DNA of 51,917 bases. Source: an uncultured Prevotellaceae bacterium. Lineage in GTDB: Bacteria > Bacteroidota > Bacteroidia > Bacteroidales > Bacteroidaceae. The DNA lies in NCBI GenBank assembly GCA_937877605.1, contig CALFJA010000048.1, forward strand, positions 1 to 51,917, written 5' to 3'. The position numbers were made by a program, and so were the translations under genes. A model generated the notes under the pieces. The model saw only the letters and a list, made by a program, of their open reading frames with translations, was not told where the DNA came from and made no database searches. Of this stretch, positions 42,230 through 50,179 are shown one piece after another (position 1 is the first letter of the stretch; the number at the start of each line of letters is the position of its first letter).

Positions 42230-43108
42230 ATGGCAAAACGCAAGAAACCATCGCGCAACCGACAGGGGCTCCAGGCCGTGACACTCTGCATCAGCACGGC
42301 GCTCGTGCTCATCCTGCTCGGCATTGTCTCGCTCTCCGTCCTTACGGGACGAAACCTTTCCAACTATGTCAAGGAAAACCTGGTGGTCGCCCTCATGCTG
42401 CAACAGGACATGACAACCCCCGAAGCACAGCAACTCTACAAACGCCTGCAGACCCGTCCCTACACGAAGAAACTCACCTATGTAAGCAAAGAGCAGGCGC
42501 TGAAGGAAAGCATCAAGGCCATGGGCATCAATCCTACGGAGTTCGTAGGCGAGAATCCCTTCCCCTCCTCCATCGAACTCACGCTTAAAGGCGACTATGC
42601 CAACAACGACTCGCTGGCATGGATAGCCAAGGAACTGCAGAAATACCCGAAAGTAAGCGAGGTGAACTACCAGAAAGACCTCATCAACGATGTGAACCAG
42701 ACACTTGCCAACATCAGCATCGTGCTGCTCATCCTGGCCGGACTGCTCACCTTCGTGTCGTTCGCGCTCATCAACAACACCATCCGGCTGGGCATCTATG
42801 CCAAGAGATTCACCATCAGGACCATGAAACTGGTGGGTGCCCCCTGGAAATTCATACGCCGGCCCTACCTCCGACAGGCTGTGCTCGTGGGGCTCATCGC
42901 CGCCTTCGTGGCCTGTCTCGTCATCGGGGCAGGCATCTATGCGCTCTACTATAACGAGCCGGCCATCGCCGAAGTGCTCACCTGGAAGGAACTGGCCATT
43001 ACCGCCGGAGTGCTCTTCCTCGTGGGAATCTTCATCACACTCATCTGCGCCCACATCTCCGTGAATAAGTTCCTGAGGATGAAAGCCGACGAACTCTACA
43101 AAATCTGA
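42230..43108 (+). CDS. ftsX: cell division permease-like protein FtsX
   Basis: A 292-residue membrane protein: a short basic N-terminus, TM1 (about residues 17-38), an extracytoplasmic domain (about 40-160) and three further TM segments (about 170-190, 220-245, 262-282). The block FALINNTIRLGIYAKRFTIRTMKLVGA near residue 190 is characteristic of FtsX. With FtsE it links septal peptidoglycan hydrolysis to division. ftsE is not adjacent, as is usual in Bacteroidetes. First gene of a six-gene operon. Confidence 0.93.
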   Translation: MAKRKKPSRNRQGLQAVTLCISTALVLILLGIVSLSVLTGRNLSNYVKENLVVALMLQQDMTTPEAQQLYKRLQTRPYTKKLTYVSKEQALKESIKAMGINPTEFVGENPFPSSIELTLKGDYANNDSLAWIAKELQKYPKVSEVNYQKDLINDVNQTLANISIVLLILAGLLTFVSFALINNTIRLGIYAKRFTIRTMKLVGAPWKFIRRPYLRQAVLVGLIAAFVACLVIGAGIYALYYNEPAIAEVLTWKELAITAGVLFLVGIFITLICAHISVNKFLRMKADELYKI

Positions 43109-43126
43109 AAAACAAACAAATAAGAT

Positions 43127-43360
43127 ATGGACAAGAAATTCCTCGCATTCAACAAGATTAACTTCCTGCTAATCCTTGTAGGCATAGTGTTAATCATTAC
43201 CGGTTTCATACTGATGGGAGGCGAGCCGTCGAGCGAAGCGGCCTTCCAGCCGGACATATTCAGCGCAAGGCGCATCAAGGTGGCACCGGTGATTTCCTTT
43301 GCCGGATTTGTCTTCATGATTTTTGCCGTCATGTATAAACCCAGAAGCAAGAAGAAATAA
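43127..43360 (+). CDS. DUF3098 family small membrane protein
   Basis: A 77-residue protein with two hydrophobic segments (about residues 11-29 and 52-69) and a cytoplasmic basic tail. The central FQPDIFSARRIKVAPVISFAGF is the hallmark of DUF3098, which in Bacteroidetes sits between ftsX and uppP, exactly as here. Function unknown; conserved position suggests a link to division or the undecaprenyl cycle. Confidence 0.9.
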   Translation: MDKKFLAFNKINFLLILVGIVLIITGFILMGGEPSSEAAFQPDIFSARRIKVAPVISFAGFVFMIFAVMYKPRSKKK

Positions 43361-43363
43361 ACC

Positions 43364-44164
43364 ATGAGCGACCTGCAAGCACTACTGCTCGGCATCATCC
43401 AGGGACTGACCGAGTACCTCCCCGTCAGCAGCAGCGGACACCTGACCATCTTCTCACACCTCTTCGGCGTCGACACCGACCAGAACCTGACATTCACCAT
43501 CGTGGTACATGTGGCCACGGTGCTCTCCACCCTGGTCATTCTCTGGAAGGAAGTGGCCTGGATATTCAGCGGACTGTTCCGCTTCCAGAACAACAAGGAG
43601 ACTCAATATGTGCTCAACATCATCATCTCCATGATACCCGTGGGCATCGTGGGGCTCTTCTTCAAGGACAAAGTGGAGGAAGTTTTCGGCTCGGGACTGC
43701 TCATCGTGGGCATCATGCTCCTGCTGACGGCACTGCTGCTGGCATTCTCCTACTATGCACGGCCCAAGCGGAAAGAGAACATCGGCAAACTGGATGCCTT
43801 CATCATAGGTCTGGCACAGGCTGCCGCCGTCATGCCGGGACTGTCCAGGTCGGGTTCGACCATCGCAACGGGACTGCTCCTCGGCAACAAGAAAGAAAAA
43901 CTCGCACAGTTCTCCTTCCTCATGGTCATTCCCCCGATTCTTGGCGAAGCACTGCTCGACACCGTCAAACTGGTGAAAGGCGGAGCCGCCACGGCATTCG
44001 GAGACATCTCCGTATCGGCACTGGCAATTGGATTCGGCGCAGCATTCGTGGCCGGATGCCTCGCATGCAAGTGGATGATCAACATCGTGAAGAAAGGCAA
44101 ACTCATCTACTTCGCCGCCTATTGTGCCATCGTGGGCATCATAACCATCATCTGCAGCCTATGA
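43364..44164 (+). CDS. uppP: undecaprenyl-diphosphatase
   Basis: A 266-residue polytopic membrane enzyme of the BacA/UppP family. The first catalytic block GIIQGLTEYLPVSSSGHL is at about residues 9-26 and the second, MPGLSRSGSTIATGLLLG, near residue 155. It dephosphorylates undecaprenyl diphosphate to recycle the lipid carrier of cell-wall and surface glycan synthesis. Three bases after DUF3098; its stop overlaps the truB start as ATGA. Confidence 0.96.
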   Translation: MSDLQALLLGIIQGLTEYLPVSSSGHLTIFSHLFGVDTDQNLTFTIVVHVATVLSTLVILWKEVAWIFSGLFRFQNNKETQYVLNIIISMIPVGIVGLFFKDKVEEVFGSGLLIVGIMLLLTALLLAFSYYARPKRKENIGKLDAFIIGLAQAAAVMPGLSRSGSTIATGLLLGNKKEKLAQFSFLMVIPPILGEALLDTVKLVKGGAATAFGDISVSALAIGFGAAFVAGCLACKWMINIVKKGKLIYFAAYCAIVGIITIICSL

Positions 44165-44871
44165 ACTTCATCGCCGGAGAGGTTCTTGCCGTCAACAAAC
44201 CGTACCGCATGTCGAGTTTCGGTGCCCTGGCACGCATCCGCTTCCTCATCTCAAGGAAACTGCATGTCAAGCGCGTCAAGGTCGGACATGCCGGCACATT
44301 AGACCCTCTGGCAACCGGAGTGCTCATTCTATGCACTGGAAGAAAGACCAAGCATATAGAACAGATGATGGGCCACGAAAAGGAATACACCGCCACGCTC
44401 CAACTCGGACAAACCACTCCCAGCTTCGACATGGAGCACGAAGTGGATGCCTCCTACCCCACCCAGCACATCACCCGTGAGCTGATAGAGGCAACGCTGA
44501 AGCGGTTCGAGGGAGACATCTTGCAGGTTCCACCGGCCTACAGCGCCTGCAAGGTGAACGGTGACAGGGCATACGAACTGATGAGAAAAGGTAAGGAAGT
44601 GGAACTTCAGGCCAAGCCCATCCATATCGAGAGCCTGGAACTGACTGACTTCGCCCCCGAGCAGATGAAGATGAGCATAAGGGTGGTCTGCGGACGAGGG
44701 ACATACATCCGTTCACTGGCACGCGACATCGGACAGGCATTGGGCTCAGGAGCCTACCTCACCGCCCTCTGTAGGACACGCGTGGGAAATGTCAGAATAG
44801 AAGACTGCATCGACTTCGACCACTTCCAGGAATGGCTCGACCAGCAGAGAATCGACAATACGCAAGAATAA
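44161..44871 (+). CDS. truB: tRNA pseudouridine(55) synthase
   Basis: A 236-residue pseudouridine synthase. VKVGHAGTLDPLATGVLILCTG carries the catalytic Asp at residue 48, and FEGDILQVPPAYSACKVNGDRAYE and VVCGRGTYIRSLARDIG are the other family blocks. It makes pseudouridine 55 in the T loop of tRNAs. The ATG at 44161 is chosen because it overlaps the uppP stop and gives the usual N-terminus; a longer in-frame start lies within uppP. Confidence 0.96.
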   Translation: MNFIAGEVLAVNKPYRMSSFGALARIRFLISRKLHVKRVKVGHAGTLDPLATGVLILCTGRKTKHIEQMMGHEKEYTATLQLGQTTPSFDMEHEVDASYPTQHITRELIEATLKRFEGDILQVPPAYSACKVNGDRAYELMRKGKEVELQAKPIHIESLELTDFAPEQMKMSIRVVCGRGTYIRSLARDIGQALGSGAYLTALCRTRVGNVRIEDCIDFDHFQEWLDQQRIDNTQE

Positions 44872-44892
44872 AAAACAACAAAACATACAAAC

Positions 44893-46059
44893 ATGAAATT
44901 ATCTCAATTCAAATTCAAACTCCCCGAGGAGCAAGTCGCACTCTATCCCCACAGCATCTACCACGAGATAACAAACGAGGATGGGGAAAAAGAAACGCTG
45001 CGACTGTCGCGTAGGGACGAGTCCCGCCTGATGGTTCTCCACCGCAAGTCGAACACCATCGACATGCTGAAGAAGGACAAGAAGGGCAAGGAGATAAAGA
45101 ATTCCTACATCCAGTTCCGCGATGTGCTGGACTATTTCAACGAGGACGACTGCTTTGTCCTGAACGACACCAAGGTGTTCCCCGGACGACTGTACGGCAC
45201 AAAGGAAAAGACCGATGCCAAAATTGAGGTATTCCTCCTGCGGGAACTGAACCGTGAGATGCGCCTCTGGGATGTGCTTGTAGAGCCTGCACGGAAAATC
45301 CGCATCGGGAACAAACTGTTCTTCGACGAGATTGGTTCCATGGTGGCAGAGGTAATTGACAACACCACCAGCCGAGGACGCACGCTGCGGTTCCTCTACG
45401 ATTGCCCGCACGAAGAGTTCAAACAGGAACTCCTGGCACTGGGCGAACCGCCACTGCCACGCTACATCATCGAGAACCGCAAGGAAAAGCATGCCACACC
45501 CGAGGATTTCGAAGACTTCCAGTGTGTCTACGCCAAGAACGAAGGAGCCGTTACGGCACCCGCAACAGGCCTGCACTTCAGTCGTGAAATGATGAAGCGG
45601 ATGGAGATAAAGGGCATCAAGACTGCCTTCGTCACCCTTCACTGCGGACTGGGATGCTTCCACGACATCGAGGTGGAAGACCTCTCAAAACACAAGATGG
45701 ACAGTGAGCAGATGCTCATCGGAGCCGAAGCATGCAAGATTGTCAACGAAACGAAACTTGCCAAGCGGCATGTCTGCGCCGTGGGAACCAGCGTACTGAA
45801 GGCATGCGAGACCGCCGTGGGCACCAACGGACTGCTGAAGGAATACGACGGATGGACCAACAAGTTCCTCTTCCCGCCCTACAAATGCCAACTGCCCGAC
45901 TCCATGATTGCCAACTTCTATCACCCGCAGTCCACCCTGCTCATGGCTACGGCCACATTCGGCGGCTACGACCTGGTGATGGAGGCCTACGACCTGGCCG
46001 TGAAGAACGGATACCAGTTCGGATGCTTCGGCGATTCACTGCTGATTCTCAACGATTGA
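44893..46059 (+). CDS. queA: S-adenosylmethionine:tRNA ribosyltransferase-isomerase
   Basis: A 388-residue enzyme that transfers and rearranges ribose from SAM onto the preQ1 base of tRNA, giving epoxyqueuosine. Motifs: LPEEQVALYP at the start, VLNDTKVFPGRLYGTK near residue 92, LGEPPLPRYI near 190, EGAVTAPATGLHFS near 220, FVTLHCGLGCF near 248 and FHDIEV. It is longer than the usual 340-350 because of inserted residues in the N-terminal part (NEDGEKETLRLSRRDE and KKDKKGKEIKNS), a pattern seen in Bacteroidetes. Its TGA overlaps the folK ATG. Confidence 0.96.
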   Translation: MKLSQFKFKLPEEQVALYPHSIYHEITNEDGEKETLRLSRRDESRLMVLHRKSNTIDMLKKDKKGKEIKNSYIQFRDVLDYFNEDDCFVLNDTKVFPGRLYGTKEKTDAKIEVFLLRELNREMRLWDVLVEPARKIRIGNKLFFDEIGSMVAEVIDNTTSRGRTLRFLYDCPHEEFKQELLALGEPPLPRYIIENRKEKHATPEDFEDFQCVYAKNEGAVTAPATGLHFSREMMKRMEIKGIKTAFVTLHCGLGCFHDIEVEDLSKHKMDSEQMLIGAEACKIVNETKLAKRHVCAVGTSVLKACETAVGTNGLLKEYDGWTNKFLFPPYKCQLPDSMIANFYHPQSTLLMATATFGGYDLVMEAYDLAVKNGYQFGCFGDSLLILND

Positions 46060-46472
46060 TGCACTGTGTTTATCTTTCGTTAGGCAGCAACCGGGGATGG
46101 CGGAAGCGCAACCTGATGCGTGCCGTCAGCCTGATTGGTGAGCGGCTGGGCACCGTTGTGAAGCAATCCTCAATACTGGAAACCGCTCCTGTTGGATTCA
46201 CATCAAGGCATAAGTTCCTGAACATGTGCCTGGAACTACAGACAAATTTGTCGCCCGAAAAGTTGCTGGAGGGCTGCGAGCAGATTGAACGCGACCTGGG
46301 ACGCACACAGAAGTCGGTCAACGGCAACTATCACGACCGCCGCATCGACATCGACATCCTGCGCTACGACGACCTGCAGATGGACACTCCGAGGCTCACC
46401 CTGCCACACCCGAGGATGAACGAACGCGACTTCGTCATGATTCCCCTGCGGGAAATATGCAGCGAACCCTGA
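46059..46472 (+). CDS. folK: 2-amino-4-hydroxy-6-hydroxymethyldihydropteridine diphosphokinase
   Basis: A 137-residue HPPK. YLSLGSNRGWRKRNL at the start, ETAPVGFTSRHKFLNMC near residue 45, and DRRIDIDILRYDD near residue 95 (two metal-binding Asp) with LPHPRMNERDFV are diagnostic. It pyrophosphorylates the pterin in folate synthesis. The start at 46059 overlaps queA's stop as TGATG. Last gene of the operon. Confidence 0.95.
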   Translation: MHCVYLSLGSNRGWRKRNLMRAVSLIGERLGTVVKQSSILETAPVGFTSRHKFLNMCLELQTNLSPEKLLEGCEQIERDLGRTQKSVNGNYHDRRIDIDILRYDDLQMDTPRLTLPHPRMNERDFVMIPLREICSEP

Positions 46473-46484
46473 ACCCATAACACG

Positions 46485-46522
46485 GAAAATCCCCGCAAAC
46501 ATTTCTGCTTGCGGGGATTTTC
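46485..46522. terminator. bidirectional terminator between folK and rpsO
   Basis: GAAAATCCCCGCAA (46485-46498) pairs with TTGCGGGGATTTTC (46509-46522), 10-base loop, T-rich both ways. Confidence 0.88.
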
Positions 46523-46541
46523 TGTTTCTCTGTACTGCCGA

Positions 46542-46811
46542 TTACTTACGCAGACCGAGTGCCTTGATGATGGCACGATAGCGATTGATGTCGCGGTCGT
46601 AGAGATAAGTAAGCAGTGAACGGCGCTTTCCTACCAGTTTGGTCAGCGAACGAGCCGTGGCAAAGTCCTTGTGGTTCTTCTTCAAGTGCTCGGTGAGATG
46701 AGCAATGCGATAGGTGAACAATGCAATCTGGCTCTCTGCAGAACCGGTGTCTGTCGGAGTCTTGCCGTGCTTGCTGAAAATTTCAGCCTTCTTTTCTGGA
46801 TTGAGATACAT
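46542..46811 (-). CDS. rpsO: 30S ribosomal protein S15
   Basis: An 89-residue protein of standard length. KHGKTPTDTGSAESQIALFTYRI, LTEHLKKNHKDFATARSL and GKRRSLLTYLYDRDINRYRAII are the S15 blocks contacting 16S rRNA helices 20 and 22. Monocistronic with its own promoter and about 100 bases of leader, long enough for S15 autoregulation of the kind known in other bacteria, though no specific structure is claimed. Confidence 0.98.
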   Translation of the reverse strand: MYLNPEKKAEIFSKHGKTPTDTGSAESQIALFTYRIAHLTEHLKKNHKDFATARSLTKLVGKRRSLLTYLYDRDINRYRAIIKALGLRK

Positions 46812-46919
46812 TTTGTTGTTTGATTAATTAGTTTTTTGCATTACATCCTTCGGCCGCTTTCCGCCTTAATCACAACAGATTACCGCCTCGAATGCATCGG
46901 ATTTTCCGAATTGCGCCTG

Positions 46920-46951
46920 CAAAAGTACACATTTCCTCCCCACAATGCAAA
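46920..46951 (-). promoter_or_regulatory. promoter of rpsO
   Basis: TTTG (46951-46948) and TACTTTTG (46927-46920) on the minus strand, 20-base spacing. The remaining divergent space to 47116 holds only the next promoter. Confidence 0.8.
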
Positions 46952-47057
46952 CATAATCTCAAAAAAAATTGAGCAAAAGGAATTTCCACATTGATAATTT
47001 GAAGACCCTCACTAAATTAATAATTGGAAGTGTTGGCATTATTTCCCAGAAAATTTG

Positions 47058-47087
47058 TTGGGATATCTGTGCTATTTTATACATTTG
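47058..47087 (+). promoter_or_regulatory. promoter of the small secreted protein cluster
   Basis: TTG at 47058-47060 and TACATTTG at 47080-47087, 19-base spacing; leader of about 24 bases. Confidence 0.75.
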
Positions 47088-47116
47088 CAGAAAACAAGAT
47101 AAAAAACCTGCAAACT

Positions 47117-47629
47117 ATGAAGAAAGCTATTTTCATGATGATGCTGGCATGCATGACGGCCGTCACTGTCTCTGCTGCGCCCGACGACTACCAGACCATC
47201 GAAACAGCAGGCTATACCATCAGCCTGCCAAAGGAATTCCAAACTTCCAGCAATCTGAGCAACGACTACATCCAGTTCCGTTCAAATGCCACGAACACCT
47301 GGGACGACGGGGAAGAGCATAGGAGCAGTGCGGTCATCAACCTTACCTACCAGGATGGCGGAGGCGCCACGCCGGGCAACATCAAAGAATTGGCACAGAA
47401 CCTCAAGGCCATGTATAAAGCATTGGGGAATATTTGCGATGAACCAAAGGTAGTGGACAATGTGGTTGTTTTGCGCATGACCGATGGAGATGAAGAGGTT
47501 TCCTGGAGTTTCGTTGTCGTGACAAAAGAAGGAAAGAATCTGAATGGACAAGTGGAATACAAGGCCGGTGAAGCCAAGTTCTACGACGCTATGGTCGAAC
47601 GAATGGCCAAGTCGGTCAAGATGAAATAA
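47117..47629 (+). CDS. hypothetical secreted protein, first of a four-gene cluster
   Basis: A 170-residue protein with a signal peptide (about 1-20, ending VSA). The mature part reads as one compact alpha/beta domain: IETAGYTISLPKEF, SAVINLTYQDGGG, a helix KELAQNLKAMYKAL and a strand SWSFVVVTKEGKNLNGQVEY. I do not recognise the family. The ATG at 47117 is chosen because it begins the signal peptide; a longer in-frame start would cross the promoter. Next gene starts 8 bases later. Confidence 0.8.
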   Translation: MKKAIFMMMLACMTAVTVSAAPDDYQTIETAGYTISLPKEFQTSSNLSNDYIQFRSNATNTWDDGEEHRSSAVINLTYQDGGGATPGNIKELAQNLKAMYKALGNICDEPKVVDNVVVLRMTDGDEEVSWSFVVVTKEGKNLNGQVEYKAGEAKFYDAMVERMAKSVKMK

Positions 47630-47637
47630 TCAGCACC

Positions 47638-48231
47638 ATGAAAAAGATTTTGCTTTTCCTCTTCATACTCTGCGCCTTTACTGCAGCCAAGGCACAGAAA
47701 GTCCGGAATGCCAAGGCTGGACAAAAGTACAAGTACGAAACCAAAAACCGTGCGGCCTACCATTTCACGGCAGAACTGTGCGACCCTACCAATGACGGAA
47801 TGATGGCGGCAATCATGGTTAAAGGCTATGTGGGCAACGAAGAGAGTTCCTATTTTGAACGGAAATTCGACCTGGCTGACTGTGTTAATCCTAATTCAGA
47901 AGGGACGAAAAGCGCAGAATGGGTGAACGATAGGGCTGACATCAACTTCGACGGAATGCCCGACCTGCAGATATACCTCTGGTTCACGGCCGTCGGACAG
48001 ATTATCGAGACCTATGCAGCCTTCGTCTGGAATTCTGAAGGGTATTTCGAAGAGGTGAAAGATTTCAAAGAATTGTGCAATCCTGAAATCCATCCCGACT
48101 CGAAGACCATTACCAGCAGTTACCGTCACGGCATCAACAAACTCATCACCGATACCTATATTTGGGATGGGAACAACCTGAAACTAATCAAACAAGAATC
48201 CGTAAATCCTTTTGAAGATGAAAACAACTAA
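47638..48231 (+). CDS. hypothetical secreted protein with a DxNFDGxxDL motif
   Basis: A 197-residue protein with a signal peptide (about 1-19, ending AKA). The mature part has two cysteines early (ELCDPT, LADCVN), then DINFDGMPDLQIYLWFT near residue 102, an EF-hand-like/FG-GAP-like calcium loop also seen in XAC2610-type proteins related to lysozyme inhibitors. The following WNSEGYFEEVKDFKEL fits that family's style. Relation is inferred from the motif alone. The next protein carries the same motif, suggesting paralogy. The next start overlaps this gene's end. Confidence 0.75.
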   Translation: MKKILLFLFILCAFTAAKAQKVRNAKAGQKYKYETKNRAAYHFTAELCDPTNDGMMAAIMVKGYVGNEESSYFERKFDLADCVNPNSEGTKSAEWVNDRADINFDGMPDLQIYLWFTAVGQIIETYAAFVWNSEGYFEEVKDFKELCNPEIHPDSKTITSSYRHGINKLITDTYIWDGNNLKLIKQESVNPFEDENN

Positions 48232-48925
48232 GTTCTTTGTATGCCTGCTGATGCTGATTGCGTACAGCGGGAACACCATGCTGGCTCAAAACTGTAAAAA
48301 GAATAAGATCAATCATGCCGGGAAAGCCTGCAAGGCCGACAAGCAACTCGTTCAACTCATCCCGGATGTCAATAACGACAGGGTCCTCAACCTCAGCGGG
48401 AAGAACGACCACAAGGACATAATGTTCCCCGTCTGGGATCGCGATGACATCTATACTCCCGACGACGAGGATGTCAGCGAATGGGAATACTGTGTCAATC
48501 TCGGAGCCGACGGCATGCCCTTGCAGGCACTGCAAGAATCTTTGATGGGTGTCCCCGCCGACATAAAGGAGGTCGGACGGCAGATTCTCATCGACCTTAA
48601 CTTCGACGGATATTCCGACCTTGCCGTATGCGTGGGTCGCTATGGCGAGGACAAGGCACTCTATTTCGACGCCTGGATTTGGGACCCGGAGGAATTCGGC
48701 GGCCTCTTTGTACGCGCAGAAGGGTTCAGGAACATCCCTAACCCGGTGGTCGACAATGCCAATCAGTGCATCCGTCAGATGATTCCAGCGCCAGCCATCA
48801 AGGAGGATGCCATGGTGATTGACCGGGAGAAACTGAGACAACCGCAGGAATGGAAATATCGCGACGGAAAGTTTGTCAAGGTAAGCAATGAATATAGTCG
48901 CAAGGTTGTTGAGATAAAGGAATAG
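48218..48925 (+). CDS. hypothetical secreted protein, related motif DLNFDGYSDL
   Basis: A 235-residue protein with a signal peptide (about 1-24, ending LAQ). LIDLNFDGYSDLAVCVGRYGEDKALYFDAWIWD lies near residues 120-150, the same calcium-loop pattern as the previous protein followed by an aromatic strand. The ATG at 48218 is preferred to a TTG six bases earlier and lies 14 bases inside the previous gene. Possibly a distant paralogue of its neighbour. Function unknown. Confidence 0.75.
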   Translation: MKTTKFFVCLLMLIAYSGNTMLAQNCKKNKINHAGKACKADKQLVQLIPDVNNDRVLNLSGKNDHKDIMFPVWDRDDIYTPDDEDVSEWEYCVNLGADGMPLQALQESLMGVPADIKEVGRQILIDLNFDGYSDLAVCVGRYGEDKALYFDAWIWDPEEFGGLFVRAEGFRNIPNPVVDNANQCIRQMIPAPAIKEDAMVIDREKLRQPQEWKYRDGKFVKVSNEYSRKVVEIKE

Positions 48926-48942
48926 AATAAATAAAGGTATCC

Positions 48943-49887
48943 ATGAAAAAGATTGCATTATCGTTGTGTATGCTTTGCATCGGTTTTTCGGTGAAAGCAC
49001 AGATCCGGACCGACGGCTACTGGTACGACGGCTCGCTTTGCTACAATGCCACGAAAGCCAGCGGCGGTATGTTTACGCTGAACGCCATGAGCGAGGGCGA
49101 AGAACTCGAGTTCATGCTCATCCCCATTCAGGGTAAGTCCGGCACCTACCATGTTGCCGACAGTTCCAACGACAAGTTGAACCCGTACGACTACATCCAC
49201 ACCGTGGTCCATCAACAGAAGGACGGCTGGGATGTGCTCTGCTTCTACAATGTGAAGAACCAATTGGAAGCAGTCATGCAGCACGAGAGCGAAGGCGACA
49301 GCCAGCAACTGAACATCGCAAAATGGAAAAACCAGATCATGGGTGAGTATACCGATGACGAAGATATGAATCTGGACATCATCATCCAATGGGATCACAT
49401 AAGCGTGAACGGCGAACTGGCCTCGTTCGAGGTGATTACCTTCAACGGACTCGTCACCCCTTACATCCACATCAATGAAATCCCCGGCAGCGTCAACAAG
49501 CTGGAGGGGTCGTGGGAGATTGAGCAAACCCTCGAAGGGTTCTTGCTCCACAGCGTCAGATTCGACTCTGAAGATTACATCTGGGTACGCGAGAATCTCG
49601 CACCACTCGTATTCAAGGAGAATGCCCCGATGGTTCCCCGGTTTGCCTATGCCAGCAGCACCTTGCTGAACGACAAGAAGTTCCGCAACCTTGACAAGAA
49701 GGCACTCCGCATCATGCGCAACGAAATCCTGGCACGCTACGGCTACCGCTTCAAGTCGGCAGACCTGCAGGCGTACTTCGGCCGCGAGCCATGGTACGAG
49801 CCTGCTGCCAACAACAGCTCCATCGCACCTACTTTCCTCGAGCAACTCAACATCGACCTCATCAAGTGCCAGGAAGAGAAAGAGTAG
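48943..49887 (+). CDS. secreted YARHG domain protein
   Basis: A 314-residue protein with a signal peptide (about 1-19, ending VKA). The C-terminal part has LRIMRNEILARYGYRFKSADLQAYFGREPWYEP near residues 255-287, a clear YARHG domain in which the name motif reads ARYGY. This domain occurs at the end of extracellular proteins and is thought to bind the envelope. The N-terminal part (FMLIPIQGKSGTYHVADSS) is unrecognised. It is the last gene of the cluster, 17 bases after its neighbour. Confidence 0.85.
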   Translation: MKKIALSLCMLCIGFSVKAQIRTDGYWYDGSLCYNATKASGGMFTLNAMSEGEELEFMLIPIQGKSGTYHVADSSNDKLNPYDYIHTVVHQQKDGWDVLCFYNVKNQLEAVMQHESEGDSQQLNIAKWKNQIMGEYTDDEDMNLDIIIQWDHISVNGELASFEVITFNGLVTPYIHINEIPGSVNKLEGSWEIEQTLEGFLLHSVRFDSEDYIWVRENLAPLVFKENAPMVPRFAYASSTLLNDKKFRNLDKKALRIMRNEILARYGYRFKSADLQAYFGREPWYEPAANNSSIAPTFLEQLNIDLIKCQEEKE

Positions 49888-49936
49888 TATATAGTTGACA
49901 AGCAGACAAGTTATTTGCGTTGCCTACTATATATAT

Positions 49937-49970
49937 AAATAAGGTGGAACCATTTAGTTCCACCTTATTT
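49937..49970 (+). terminator. terminator of the secreted protein cluster
   Basis: AAATAAGGTGGAAC (49937-49950) pairs perfectly with GTTCCACCTTATTT (49957-49970), 6-base loop, T-rich exit. Confidence 0.88.
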
Positions 49971-50110
49971 CTTGTAGAATCATAACTCCTCTGGCCCCTC
50001 TTAACTTCTTAAGACTCGTAAACTCGTATAAGCGCAGTAGCGAGCGAAGAGGGGAAATACCGTGGGAGGCTGGAAGAGTTCCGAAGGAAGTTACCCGGCC
50101 GTCAAACAGC
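49971..50110. other. intergenic space between two terminators, possible structured segment
   Basis: No gene seen. CCCCTCTT at 49995-50002 is complementary to AAGAGGGG at 50047-50054, and the stretch between contains repeated ACTCGTAAACTCGTA. A small RNA is possible but there is no promoter to support it. Confidence 0.35.
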
Positions 50111-50146
50111 AAAAGAGGTGCAGCCCTGATGGGTTGCACCTCTTTT
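50111..50146 (-). terminator. terminator of the surface protein gene
   Basis: AAAAGAGGTGCA..CCC (50111-50126) pairs with GGG..TGCACCTCTTTT (50131-50146), tetraloop TGAT; T-rich on both strands. Confidence 0.85.
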
Positions 50147-50179
50147 TTGTGCTGATGCCTGACGGCATCTTTCTTTGGT

